64,000 bases of DNA, taken from Nocardia asteroides. Lineage in GTDB: Bacteria > Actinomycetota > Actinomycetes > Mycobacteriales > Mycobacteriaceae. Below the pieces are notes generated by a model. That model searched no databases and was not told the origin of the DNA. It saw only the letters and a program-made list of their open reading frames with translations. Positions 1 through 7,872 of the stretch are shown here, piece by piece. The position numbers were made by a program, and so were the translations under genes. Each line of letters opens with the position of its first letter. The stretch's first letter is position 1. The stretch covers positions 3,782,001 to 3,846,000 of the forward strand of contig NZ_CP089214.1 in the NCBI RefSeq assembly GCF_021183625.1, in the 5' to 3' direction.

Positions 1-351
1 CAGTACTCCCTCTGGCTTGTCCCCCTGGCGGTACTGGCCCTCCCGCACCGCCGCATCCTCCTGGCCTGGATGACCATCGACGCCCTGGTCTGGGTCCCGC
101 GCATGTACTACTACCTCGGAACCGACCGCAAGGGCCTCCCCGAACAGTGGTTCACCGCCACGGTCCTCCTCCGCGACCTGGCAGTACTTGCCCTCTGCGC
201 CCTGGTGGTCCGCCAGATCTACCGCCCCGCCGAAGACCCGGTCCGCCGCGACTACGCCGACGACCCCCTCGGCGGCGTACTGGATCGGTCCCCCGACCCC
301 CTACTCCCGTGGCTCCCGGAACCCCTCCGCCCCAAACCAGCCCCCCTCTGA
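1..351 (+). CDS. GT87/DUF2029-type membrane glycosyltransferase, C-terminal fragment (5' end outside window)
   Basis: The reading frame is open from base 1 and ends at a TGA at 349-351, giving the last 116 residues. It begins QYSLWLVPLAVLAL, which aligns with QYTLWLVPFLVLLV in the complete GT87-like protein at 15313-16677. The fragment also shares the hydrophobic helix that follows and a polar Pro-rich tail. GT87 proteins are polytopic enzymes that transfer mannose or arabinose from a polyprenyl phosphate donor to cell-envelope glycans. Only the last one or two membrane segments are visible, so donor and acceptor cannot be inferred. It converges on the terD-fusion gene with an 8-bp gap. Confidence 0.7.
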   Translation, partial: QYSLWLVPLAVLALPHRRILLAWMTIDALVWVPRMYYYLGTDRKGLPEQWFTATVLLRDLAVLALCALVVRQIYRPAEDPVRRDYADDPLGGVLDRSPDPLLPWLPEPLRPKPAPL

Positions 352-359
352 CCCGCCCC

Positions 360-1988
360 CTACACGCTCCGCAAGAACCGAGCCTGCCGCTCCGGCTCCC
401 GCGGCAACAAATCCAACGCCAGCTCCCATGCCGACCCCGTCCAGGGATCGAACAGCGGCGTCCCGGCCACAGTCGGCAAATGCCGACAGGACTGCGACAA
501 CGCAGCCAACGCACTCTCCGTCGAGTTCGACTCGTTCGCCCCCACGAACACCACCGACAACCCGATCAACCCCCCGCGCAACACCAGCGTCGACAACCGC
601 TGCACATCTATCCCCTGATACCCGTGCGGGAAATCAGCGGCCACCAAAATTCGATGCTCCCCCGGCGGCACCCCCGCCCCACCACTCAGCGCCAGCTCGG
701 CCAGCTCAACAGCCTCCACCAACTCCTGCAGCCGCCCCGAGATCTCGGTGTGATCCCCGATGGGCGCGCCCTCCAGCACCGGCGCGAGCAGCGGGGTAAG
801 ACTCCGAAACCCCTGACTCAGGTCGATGAGATCGACAACCGTCCGCCGCTCCGGAGCCGCCGAAATCAAACGCGCCAGCAGCGCACCCACCACCGGCGCG
901 ACGGCCGCACTCGACTCGGTATCGATCCACAGCGGCCGATTCAACGGAACCGGCACGCAATACGGCACCCGCAACGCCCCACGCTCGATCGCATACAGCT
1001 CCCCGAGCCGAATCCCGTCCGACGCCGCAGGGGGACGATCCCACGCGGGCGCCTCCCAGGAAGCGAGCGCGGGCGGCAGCAGCCGATCCGCCTCGGCAAG
1101 TTCCCGAAGCAGCTGCTCACTGTCCCTGCGGTGATTCCCCTCGGCTATCCCGATCAATTCGTCGTAGCGCCGCTGCGCGAGCTGCCGCGCCTGCTCGGCG
1201 GCGGGGGTGTTCCGGGTGGCCGGATCGGAGACAGCAGCGGAGAGCTCCTGATCCAGCCGCTTGTCGGCATACTCGCGCGCCGCGATCAGCGCCGCCGCGG
1301 ACCGCGCCGCATCCTCGAAGATCATCCAGATCCGCTCGAGGCCGTGCGCCACCTCGAGCGGCGCACCGGCGGCGGACGCGGCTGCGCCGGTGCCGGCGGT
1401 GGCTCCGCCCGGAACGGCTCCCGCGGCGTGGGCGGTACCGCCGGCGGGCGCGGCCCAGCCGGGTGCGGCGGTGCGGCCATCGGTGCTTCCCGCGCTCGCC
1501 GAAGCGGGCGCGGCGATCCCGTGCGCGGGCAGCAGCGCGCCCATCCCGCCCGCGTACCCCTGCCCGACCGCGCGCAGCTTCCACCCGTTCCCGCGCCGGT
1601 ACACCTCGAAGCAGATCAGCGCCGTCTCCCCCGCCGACGGGGTGACGGTGAACCGCGCGATCCCCGCCCCGTCCGCCCCGGTGAGCACGGCGTCGACCAC
1701 GCCGACCCCACCGGGCGGCAGCGGCACCGCCGGGTCGACGGCCACGACGAGCAGCACCGCCTGCGCGTCGGCCCGCACGGCAGGCGGGTCGACGACGACG
1801 GCGCTGCCGGTGAGCGCGACGCCCGGCGCGGCCTGGCACTCCGCGGATACGTGGTCCTCCGGGCCGGTGACCCGCAGGTTGTCCGCCACCACCAGGGCCG
1901 CGAGGCGCAGCGCCGCACCGGCGGAGGCCTCGAATCGCACGGCCCCGCCGGTGAGCGGGATGTTCTGCCCGGCCTGCAACTGGATCAC
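360..1988 (-). CDS. TerD-domain protein fused to a degenerate FtsK/HerA-like ATPase domain
   Basis: 542 aa from a GTG start preceded by GGAG, 14 bp after the stop of the upstream terD gene, so the two are probably cotranscribed. Residues 1-158 form a TerD fold ending RAVGQGYAGGMGALL. The acidic DNxTGEGxGDDE metal-binding motif of canonical TerD is absent. A Pro/Ala/Gly linker (159-210) and a helical segment (about 211-305) follow. Residues 340-542 resemble the nucleotide-binding core of FtsK/HerA motor ATPases: a conserved PLNRPLWID entry strand and a late strand EHRILVAADFPHGY. The Walker A P-loop is replaced by an unrelated segment, so ATP hydrolysis is unlikely. A scaffold or sensor role at the envelope or DNA is inference. 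Confidence 0.75.
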   Translation of the reverse strand: MIQLQAGQNIPLTGGAVRFEASAGAALRLAALVVADNLRVTGPEDHVSAECQAAPGVALTGSAVVVDPPAVRADAQAVLLVVAVDPAVPLPPGGVGVVDAVLTGADGAGIARFTVTPSAGETALICFEVYRRGNGWKLRAVGQGYAGGMGALLPAHGIAAPASASAGSTDGRTAAPGWAAPAGGTAHAAGAVPGGATAGTGAAASAAGAPLEVAHGLERIWMIFEDAARSAAALIAAREYADKRLDQELSAAVSDPATRNTPAAEQARQLAQRRYDELIGIAEGNHRRDSEQLLRELAEADRLLPPALASWEAPAWDRPPAASDGIRLGELYAIERGALRVPYCVPVPLNRPLWIDTESSAAVAPVVGALLARLISAAPERRTVVDLIDLSQGFRSLTPLLAPVLEGAPIGDHTEISGRLQELVEAVELAELALSGGAGVPPGEHRILVAADFPHGYQGIDVQRLSTLVLRGGLIGLSVVFVGANESNSTESALAALSQSCRHLPTVAGTPLFDPWTGSAWELALDLLPREPERQARFLRSV

Positions 1989-2002
1989 GACATCTGCTCC
2001 GC

Positions 2003-3457
2003 TCAGCTGTTCACCAGGAATCGGCCCAGCTGCGGGACCGCCTCGCCCGGGTGCTTGGCCTGGAATCCCTCGCCGAGCGCGACGAACTTCCAGTCGTTGC
2101 CCGCGCGGTAGATCTTGGCCATCGCCATGGCGGTGAACGGCATGCCGCCCGCCAGGGTGAAGCGCGCCAGCTCGGCGTTGTTGCTGCCGTCGACCAGGCG
2201 GCAGAACGCGTTCTGCACCTGTTCGAACGAGTGCCCCTTATAGGAGGTGACGATGAAGAGCAGCGTGTTGACGTGCGCGGGCACCCGGGTGAGATCCACC
2301 AGAATCACCTCGTCGTCGCCGTCGCCCTCGCCGGTCAGGTTGTCGCCCTGGTGCCGGACCGAGCCGTCCTTGGAGCTGAGCTGGCCGTAGTAGGCCACGT
2401 CGACCAGGTTGGTGTCGGCGAACAGGGTGACCGAGGCGTCGAGGTCGATGTCGACGGTGCGGCTGCCGAACATGCCGCGGGTGCGCACCGGGTCCCAGCC
2501 GAGCCCCATCTTGACGAAGGTCAGCTGGGCGCCGCCCTCCTTGCGGAGCGTGACCCGCTGGCCCTTCTCCAGGCTGACCGGCCGGTCCTTGCTCAGGCTC
2601 ACCTCGGCGGGCGGTTGCTGCGGCGGCGCGGCGGGCGGGTAGCCGCCCTGGGGGTGACCCTGCTGCTGCGGGTAGCCGCCCTGCTGCGGGGGCGGCGGGT
2701 AGCCCTGCTGGCCGCCCTGCGGCGGGGGCGGGTAGCCACCGGGCCCGCCCTGCTGCGGCGGGGGCGGGTAGCCGCCCGGCCCACCCTGCTGCGGCGGCGG
2801 GTAGCCGCCCGGCGCGGGCTGCTGCGGCGGCGGGTAGCCCTGGGTCGGCGCGAACTGCTGCTGCGGCGGCGGGTACCCGCCCTGCGTCGGCTGCGCGACC
2901 TGGGTCGGCGCGGGCGGCGGCGGGGGCGGCGCGCTCTGCGCCTGCGGGGCGGGCGAATCGTCGACGCTCACACCGTGGTCGGTGACCAGCGCCGCGAACC
3001 CGCCCGCGTAGCCCTGCCCGACCGCGCGCACCTTCCAGGCGCCCTGGCGCCGGTACAGCTCCAGCGCGATCACGATGGACTCGCTGGCCAGGCCGTCGAT
3101 CCGATACTCGAAGAGCTGGTTGCCCGAGGTGTCGGAGACGATCGCGGTCGGGGCGGGGAACCGGCCGAAGTTGCTGTTCGAATCCTCCAGCGTGATCACC
3201 GCGCGGATCTGCGCGATGTCCGGCGGCACCTGCGCGAGCGAGACCGCGAGCGCCGCGGGCCCCCCGGCCGCGGGCACCAGGTTCACGCCGGGACCGCTCG
3301 GCTGGTTGAAGAAGACGAAGTCGGCGTCGGTGCGGACCTTCCCCTGTTCGGTGACGAGCAGCGCGGAGAGATCCGCGGGAGCCGTGAGCTGGATGGAGAC
3401 CACGACGTCGTTGACTGCCAGTGGGCCGTTCTGGCCTTTGGCGAGTGATGCGGACAA
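2003..3457 (-). CDS. Double TerD-domain protein with Pro/Gln/Gly/Tyr-rich linker
   Basis: 484 aa if it starts at TTG 3457, which has AGGG about 7 nt upstream and places SASLAKGQ at the N-terminus as in other TerD proteins; no ATG or GTG fits as well. Residues 1-168 are a TerD domain without the acidic metal motif. Residues 169-284 are a low-complexity linker of GGYPPPQQ-like repeats. Residues 285-484 are a canonical TerD domain with GDNLTGEGDGDDE, the calcium-binding signature of the family. TerD proteins are cytoplasmic or membrane-associated stress proteins of tellurite/phage/colicin resistance loci. It heads a minus-strand pair with the TerD-ATPase-like fusion and is divergent from the AIM24 operon. 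Confidence 0.8.
   Translation of the reverse strand: MSASLAKGQNGPLAVNDVVVSIQLTAPADLSALLVTEQGKVRTDADFVFFNQPSGPGVNLVPAAGGPAALAVSLAQVPPDIAQIRAVITLEDSNSNFGRFPAPTAIVSDTSGNQLFEYRIDGLASESIVIALELYRRQGAWKVRAVGQGYAGGFAALVTDHGVSVDDSPAPQAQSAPPPPPPAPTQVAQPTQGGYPPPQQQFAPTQGYPPPQQPAPGGYPPPQQGGPGGYPPPPQQGGPGGYPPPPQGGQQGYPPPPQQGGYPQQQGHPQGGYPPAAPPQQPPAEVSLSKDRPVSLEKGQRVTLRKEGGAQLTFVKMGLGWDPVRTRGMFGSRTVDIDLDASVTLFADTNLVDVAYYGQLSSKDGSVRHQGDNLTGEGDGDDEVILVDLTRVPAHVNTLLFIVTSYKGHSFEQVQNAFCRLVDGSNNAELARFTLAGGMPFTAMAMAKIYRAGNDWKFVALGEGFQAKHPGEAVPQLGRFLVNS
2600..2910 (-). repeat. Low-complexity repeats encoding the PQGGY linker of the double TerD protein
   Basis: On the plus strand the units GGCGGGTAGCC and CTGCTGCGG recur at irregular intervals of about 24-36 bp. 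On the minus strand they encode repeated GGYPPPPQQ blocks. This is an in-frame linker of variable unit length, prone to length changes between strains. Confidence 0.7.
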
Positions 3458-3676
3458 GTTCGACCCTTCGCTTGTCGGTGCGTTCGAAGCCACTCTACGA
3501 GAATCGCCCGCGGGCGCGGCGGCGTGAACACCCTGGGGACAATTGGGGACAAATCGGAACCTGTGCACAACCGGCGTTCGCGAAGACCGCAGGCCACAGC
3601 CGGATCGGTTACTGTGTCGCTCGCACGGAACACCGCGAACCCTGCGCCGTTCCCCCGAGACCACAGGCGACTTCCT
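3458..3676. promoter_or_regulatory. Divergent intergenic region between the terD pair and the AIM24 operon
   Basis: This 219-bp gap separates divergent transcription units, so it must hold promoters in both directions. It contains a tandem GGGGACAA (3535-3542 and 3545-3552, 10-bp period), which could be a regulator site. No promoter with a convincing -35/-10 pair was found, so exact starts are not assigned. Confidence 0.35.
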
Positions 3677-4300
3677 ATGGCACAGCTGTTCGAGCAGTCG
3701 AAGAAGGTGATCGAAGCCCACCTCGCCGGCACCAGTGTCCGCGCGATCTCCGGCTCGATGATCGCCTACGAAGGAAACGTGCAGTTCAAGTCCGCCGGAT
3801 TCGGCGGCGGCGACGGCGTGCTGGCCGGGCTCAAGCGCCGCGCCACCGGTGAGAAGCTCTCGCTCATGGAGTGCGGCGGCAACGGCCGCGTCTTCTTCGC
3901 GGTGAACGGGCAGAACGTCACCGTCGTGAACCTGAACAACGAGACGCTGCAGGTGGAGTCGCAGCAGTTGCTCGCCTTCGCGGGCAACCTGCGCACCGAC
4001 ATCCGCTTCGCCGGGGTGCGCGGCGCCACCACCGGCGCGGGGCTGTTCACCACGACGGTCACCGGGCAGGGCCAGGTGGCGCTGCTCTCCGCGGGCGGCC
4101 CGCTGATCCACCTCGAGGTCAGCCCGCAGTACCCGCTGATCGTCGATCCGGACGCCTTCGTGGCGGCGCAGGGCAATCTCAACCAATCCTTCGTCACCGA
4201 CGTCTCGTGGCGCACGGTCATGGGTTCGGACGCGGGCGAGGCGTTCTCGCTGCGCTGGGACGGGCAGGGCGTCGTACTGATCCAGCCCGCGGAACGGTAA
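3677..4300 (+). CDS. AIM24 family protein (first of three tandem copies)
   Basis: 207 aa, starting MAQLFEQSKKV. A longer frame from 3524 is less likely because its extra residues are compositionally unlike the protein. The whole sequence fits the AIM24/TIGR00266 beta-rich domain: a SAISGSMIAYEG-like first hairpin, a glycine-rich TGAGLFTTTVTGQGQVAL centre, and YPLIVDPDAFVA near the end. Yeast AIM24 is a mitochondrial inner-membrane organiser. Bacterial homologues have no settled function but often sit with terD genes. The next AIM24 gene starts 10 bp downstream, so this is the lead gene of an operon. No signal peptide or membrane helix is seen. Confidence 0.8.
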   Translation: MAQLFEQSKKVIEAHLAGTSVRAISGSMIAYEGNVQFKSAGFGGGDGVLAGLKRRATGEKLSLMECGGNGRVFFAVNGQNVTVVNLNNETLQVESQQLLAFAGNLRTDIRFAGVRGATTGAGLFTTTVTGQGQVALLSAGGPLIHLEVSPQYPLIVDPDAFVAAQGNLNQSFVTDVSWRTVMGSDAGEAFSLRWDGQGVVLIQPAER

Positions 4301-4310
4301 GGGGCGCAGC

Positions 4311-5024
4311 ATGTTCGAGAAGGTCAACGGCAAGGTCGTCAAGGTGAACACCGGCGCGGCGGGCGGCGTGGTCGCGCGCAAGGGCGCGATGCTCTTCTAC
4401 ACCGGCGACGTCTCGTTCTCCCCGCACCAGATCGCGGGCATGGGCGGCGGCGGCATGGGCGGCATGGGCGGCGGCATGATGCGCATGGCCGGCCGGATGA
4501 TGGCTGGCGAGCACGAGAGCACGATGCTGGCCCAGGGCAACGGCGAGGTGCACTACGGCCTGGCCGGGCTGGAGGTGCACGTGGTGCAGATGCAGCAGGG
4601 GGCGGTGCTCCGGGTGGAGGCCTCCCGGCTGCTGGCCAACTCCGCGCAGCTGCAGAGCTCGATCGTCTCGGTGGCGAGCTCGAACAGCGGTGGCGGCGGT
4701 GGTGGCGGCGGCATCATGGGCGCGCTGCGCGGCGCCGCCTCCGGCGCGCTCACCGGGCAGGGCATGTTCACCACCCAGCTCAGCGGCCAGGGCGCGGCGG
4801 TGCTGCTCGCGCACGGCGGGTTCCTGGAGTTGCAGGTGGGCGGGCCGAACCCGATCGTGGTCGATCCGCAGGCCTTCGTTGCCGCGTACGGCAATGTGCA
4901 GACCGAGCTGAAGACGGCGATGAGCTGGCGGGACGCGGTCGGCCGCGGCGCCGGTGAGGCGATGCAGCTGCACTGCGTCGGCCAGGGCATCGTCTACGTG
5001 CAGGCCTCCGAAGAGAAGTTGTGA
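4311..5024 (+). CDS. AIM24 family protein (second of three tandem copies)
   Basis: 237 aa from ATG 4311 with AAGGGG about 6 nt upstream. It has the same AIM24 architecture as its neighbours, with MFTTQLSGQGAAVLLAHGG in the middle and PNPIVVDPQAFVAAYG towards the end. Two glycine-rich insertions set it apart: a Gly/Met block near residues 44-66 and a run of eight glycines near residue 130. Such Gly/Met loops are flexible and may mediate self-assembly or membrane contact (inference). It ends 3 bp before the third copy, implying one polycistronic mRNA and possibly a hetero-oligomer of all three. Confidence 0.8.
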   Translation: MFEKVNGKVVKVNTGAAGGVVARKGAMLFYTGDVSFSPHQIAGMGGGGMGGMGGGMMRMAGRMMAGEHESTMLAQGNGEVHYGLAGLEVHVVQMQQGAVLRVEASRLLANSAQLQSSIVSVASSNSGGGGGGGGIMGALRGAASGALTGQGMFTTQLSGQGAAVLLAHGGFLELQVGGPNPIVVDPQAFVAAYGNVQTELKTAMSWRDAVGRGAGEAMQLHCVGQGIVYVQASEEKL

Positions 5025-5027
5025 GCC

Positions 5028-5792
5028 ATGAGCCAGATCCTGAACCCCATGAATCTCGGTGAGAGCGACAACATCCCGGGAAACAGCTACGCGTACTCCA
5101 TCGACCTGAACAAGCCCTGGTTCATGCGCAAGGGCGCGATGATCGCCTACTACGGGCAGATGAACTTCCAGGTGCTCACGCACGGCCTGCACGGCGGGCT
5201 GCTGAACATGGTGTCGCAGCAGTTCTCCGCGCCGCTCTTCACCAGCGATTACGTGGTGGCCGAGGGGCAGGGGAAGCTGATCATCGGCGACCGCGGCTAC
5301 GACATCAACTCCTACGACCTGGACGAGGGCAACCTCACCATCCGCGCGGCGAACCTGCTCGCCTTCGAGCCGGGGCTCTCGCTGAACCAGTCCATCGTGC
5401 CCGGCTTCCTCACCCTGATCGGCACCGGCAAGTTCCTCGCCTCCTCGAACGGCCCGGTCATGTTCGCCGAGCCGCCGCTGCGGGTCGACCCGGAGTCCCT
5501 GGTCGGCTGGGCGGACTGCCCGTCCCCGAGCCACCACTACGACCAGCGCTGGATCACCGACTTCCTGGCGGCGGGCGCGGCGCGGTTCGGCGTCAGCTCC
5601 GGTGAGGAGCGGCAGTTCGACTTCACCGGCGCGGGCACCGTGCTCATCCAGTCGAGCGAGAAGGTGCTCAGCGATTCCCAGGTGGTCCGCACCATCGAGG
5701 GGCAGCTGCAGAGCGGGATGACGGTCGGCGGGCTGCAGCGGTTGCAGGGCGTGATCACCCAGCAATTGGCCGGACAGCAGCAACAGTACTGA
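5028..5792 (+). CDS. AIM24 family protein (third of three tandem copies)
   Basis: 254 aa from ATG 5028, only 3 bp after the previous stop, so translation is probably coupled. AIM24 hallmarks include the N-terminal KPWFMRKGAMIAYYGQMNF strand pair, GFLTLIGTGKFLASSNGPV and LRVDPESLVGW. It carries a longer C-terminal tail (about 35 residues) ending in a glutamine-rich QQLAGQQQQY. The three copies are diverged at sequence level, so the array is an old duplication. The function is unknown; the position inside a Ter island suggests an envelope-stress role. Confidence 0.8.
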   Translation: MSQILNPMNLGESDNIPGNSYAYSIDLNKPWFMRKGAMIAYYGQMNFQVLTHGLHGGLLNMVSQQFSAPLFTSDYVVAEGQGKLIIGDRGYDINSYDLDEGNLTIRAANLLAFEPGLSLNQSIVPGFLTLIGTGKFLASSNGPVMFAEPPLRVDPESLVGWADCPSPSHHYDQRWITDFLAAGAARFGVSSGEERQFDFTGAGTVLIQSSEKVLSDSQVVRTIEGQLQSGMTVGGLQRLQGVITQQLAGQQQQY

Positions 5793-5885
5793 GAACGGCT
5801 GCGCGCCGGTATATTCGGGCGCGCTCCGCCGATCGACTCGGCGGGCCGCGAATTCTCGCGGTCGCAGGACGAACGAAGGACAAGG

Positions 5886-6935
5886 ATGTCGATCCGCCGC
5901 GCCGGTAGGCGAACCATGGTCGCGGCGGTACTCGCCGCCTGCCTGATCGGCTCGGTGAGCCCGGCTCTCGCCGAGCCCGCACCGGCCCCGAACGTCGTGA
6001 CCGCCAAGGCGGTCGCGCCGGGCGGCTCCTACGTGGAGAAGGTGGAGGCACTCAACGCGCGCAACGTCCGGCTGCACATCCACTCGGCCGCCATGAACAA
6101 GACCCTGCTCGTGGATGTGCTGCGGCCCGCCGACACCTCGGTGCCGCGGCCCTCGCTCTACCTGCTGAACGGCGCGGGCGGCGGCGTCGACTCGGCCTCC
6201 TGGCAGCGGATGACCGACGCGCTGCAGTTCCTCGGCGACAAGAACGTCAACGTGGTGCAGATCATCGGCGGCGCCTGGACCTTCTACACCGACTGGAAGT
6301 CGACCGACCCGGTCCTCGGCGTGAACAAGTGGAAGACCTACATCAGCGAGGAGCTGCCGCCACTGGTCGACGCGGTGCTCGGCACGAACAAGGTGAACGC
6401 CATCGCCGGGCTCTCGATGTCCGGGGTGTCGGTGCTGAACCTGGCCATCGCCAAGCCGGGGCTGTACCGCAGCGCGGCCGTCTACAGCGGGCTGGCGCAG
6501 ACCAGTGACCCGATCGGCCAGAACATGGTGAAGGTCACCGTGGAGACCTGGGGCGGCGGCGACGCCGAGAACATGTGGGGCCCGGCCGACGACCCGCTGT
6601 GGAAGGCGAACGACCCGATCGTGAACGCCGAGCAGCTGCGCGGCACCGACCTGTTCGTCTCCACCGGCAGCGGGGTCCCCGGCGTCTACGACGAGCCGGG
6701 CGGGAAGTTCCGGCTGGAGAAGCCGGCCGACACCCCGCAGACCGTCGCGATCGGCGCGGTCATCGAGGCGGGCGTCAACTGGTCCACGCACAACCTGGAC
6801 AATCGCCTGCGCGAGCTCGGCATCCCCGCCACCTTCGTCTACCGCGACAGCGGCACCCACTCCTGGGGCTACTGGCAGGACGACCTCAAGGCCTCCTGGC
6901 CCGTCCTGGAGAAGGGCCTGAACTCCCAGCCCTGA
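5886..6935 (+). CDS. Secreted alpha/beta-hydrolase of the antigen 85/mycolyltransferase-like esterase family
   Basis: 349 aa with GAAGGACAAGG as ribosome binding site. Residues 1-29 are a typical Sec signal peptide (RRAGRR basic end, hydrophobic core, SPALAEP cleavage region). The mature part has the esterase D/antigen 85 fold: LYLLNGAGGG, a nucleophile elbow GLSMSG, and a late THSWGYW containing the probable catalytic His. Family members transfer mycolic acids between trehalose esters and arabinogalactan or act as carboxylesterases. The gene follows the AIM24 operon after 93 bp, which contains a TATATT -10 candidate at 5810-5815, so it may have its own promoter. It could equally be a non-mycolyl esterase. 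Confidence 0.8.
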   Translation: MSIRRAGRRTMVAAVLAACLIGSVSPALAEPAPAPNVVTAKAVAPGGSYVEKVEALNARNVRLHIHSAAMNKTLLVDVLRPADTSVPRPSLYLLNGAGGGVDSASWQRMTDALQFLGDKNVNVVQIIGGAWTFYTDWKSTDPVLGVNKWKTYISEELPPLVDAVLGTNKVNAIAGLSMSGVSVLNLAIAKPGLYRSAAVYSGLAQTSDPIGQNMVKVTVETWGGGDAENMWGPADDPLWKANDPIVNAEQLRGTDLFVSTGSGVPGVYDEPGGKFRLEKPADTPQTVAIGAVIEAGVNWSTHNLDNRLRELGIPATFVYRDSGTHSWGYWQDDLKASWPVLEKGLNSQP

Positions 6936-7001
6936 AGTCGCCCTGGCCGAGCCGGGTGCGGCGGTGACCGCGCGGGCCGCAGGCCCGGCCGGGTGGGGTG
7001 C

Positions 7002-7024
7002 GGGGTAGGCCGACGGCCTACCCC
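7002..7024. terminator. Bidirectional hairpin terminator between the esterase and HAD genes
   Basis: Perfect inverted repeat GGGGTAGGCC (7002-7011), loop GAC, GGCCTACCCC (7015-7024). It lies between convergent genes and overlaps the HAD stop codon. There is no T-run, as is usual for actinobacterial terminators. Confidence 0.6.
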
Positions 7025-7872
7025 GCGAGCCTTTTCGCCACCGTGGCGGCGGACGCACGGACGCCGGTGTGGAACCACTCCACCATCTCGGCCCCCGCAT
7101 CGGCCCCCCGCGACTCCGTGAGCACGAGATTCGGGCTGCTCCAGCCCAATTCCTCCAGCTCCCCGTGCCGCGGCCGGACAGCGAGATCCGCGGACGCGAG
7201 CAACTCCGCGTCCAACGCCCCGTCCCCCGCGGCGAGCAACGGCGCGTCGAGCGCCAGCCGACCCTCGTCGAGCAACCGCCGCCGAACCTCGGCAACGGCA
7301 ACGCTCTTGCACACCGCCACCGGCATGGCATAGATCTTCCGCCCCTGCTGCGAGGCACTCCACCCGTGCGCCCGGCACCACCCGTCCCACTCCGCGAGGA
7401 ACCCAGCGGGCATGGCCGCCACGTTCACCACCAGGTAGCAGAAGAGCTCGTCCGCCTCCCGGAACTTGAGCACCCAGGAATCGTCGATCCGCCGCAGCAG
7501 CTCGGCCCGCACCTCGGCCAGCCCGGCCCCGCCTGCCGCCGCCTCCCGCCCGGCCGCCGCCCGCCACGCACTATCCGGCTCCCCGTCGACCAGCAGGTTC
7601 CCGCCGTTGCTCGTCACCGCGTACCGGAACGGCCCGCCGGGCAGCGCGATCCGCCGGTACTGCTCGATGGTCCTGGTGGTGGTCGGCAGCACGACGGCGA
7701 GCCCGGCCAGCTCCCGGAGCCGGAGGGCGGCCCGCTCGGTCATGAAGGAGAGCGGCTCGCCGTCCAGATACTCCACGCAGACCAGCGCTTCGGCGTCCCC
7801 GCTCGCCGCCAGGGAGTAGATCATGGTGCGGTCCAGGTCGGTGGCCACCAGGGCCGGTAGAGCAGAGCTCAC
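7018..7872 (-). CDS. HAD-superfamily phosphatase of the Ter-linked biosynthetic operon
   Basis: 284 aa from GTG 7872, overlapping the stop of the PRTase fusion by GTGA, so it is translationally coupled. Motif I is ATDLDRTMIYS (DxDxT) and the late motif is GDGALD (GDxxxD), both intact. A central insertion is consistent with a Cof-like cap domain (inference). HAD enzymes of this type dephosphorylate sugar or nucleotide phosphates. As the last gene of a run with phosphoribosyltransferases and a C-C lyase, it plausibly removes the 5'-phosphate from a nucleoside-like product. That is the role proposed for HAD members of TerD-associated operons; the substrate is not known. Confidence 0.8.
   Translation of the reverse strand: MSSALPALVATDLDRTMIYSLAASGDAEALVCVEYLDGEPLSFMTERAALRLRELAGLAVVLPTTTRTIEQYRRIALPGGPFRYAVTSNGGNLLVDGEPDSAWRAAAGREAAAGGAGLAEVRAELLRRIDDSWVLKFREADELFCYLVVNVAAMPAGFLAEWDGWCRAHGWSASQQGRKIYAMPVAVCKSVAVAEVRRRLLDEGRLALDAPLLAAGDGALDAELLASADLAVRPRHGELEELGWSSPNLVLTESRGADAGAEMVEWFHTGVRASAATVAKRLAG

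Noticed and set aside
147-2111. 654-codon plus-strand open frame opposite the TerD-ATPase-like fusion
   Set aside because: Pro/Arg-rich shadow translation; the minus-strand gene has real domains.
2600-2910. Possible CRISPR-like or regulatory repeat array
   Set aside because: Repeats are irregular in length, in frame, and encode the GGYPPPQQ linker.
4218-7358. 1046-codon minus-strand open frame across AIM24, esterase and HAD genes
   Set aside because: Antisense to three well-supported genes; His/Arg-rich translation without any motif.
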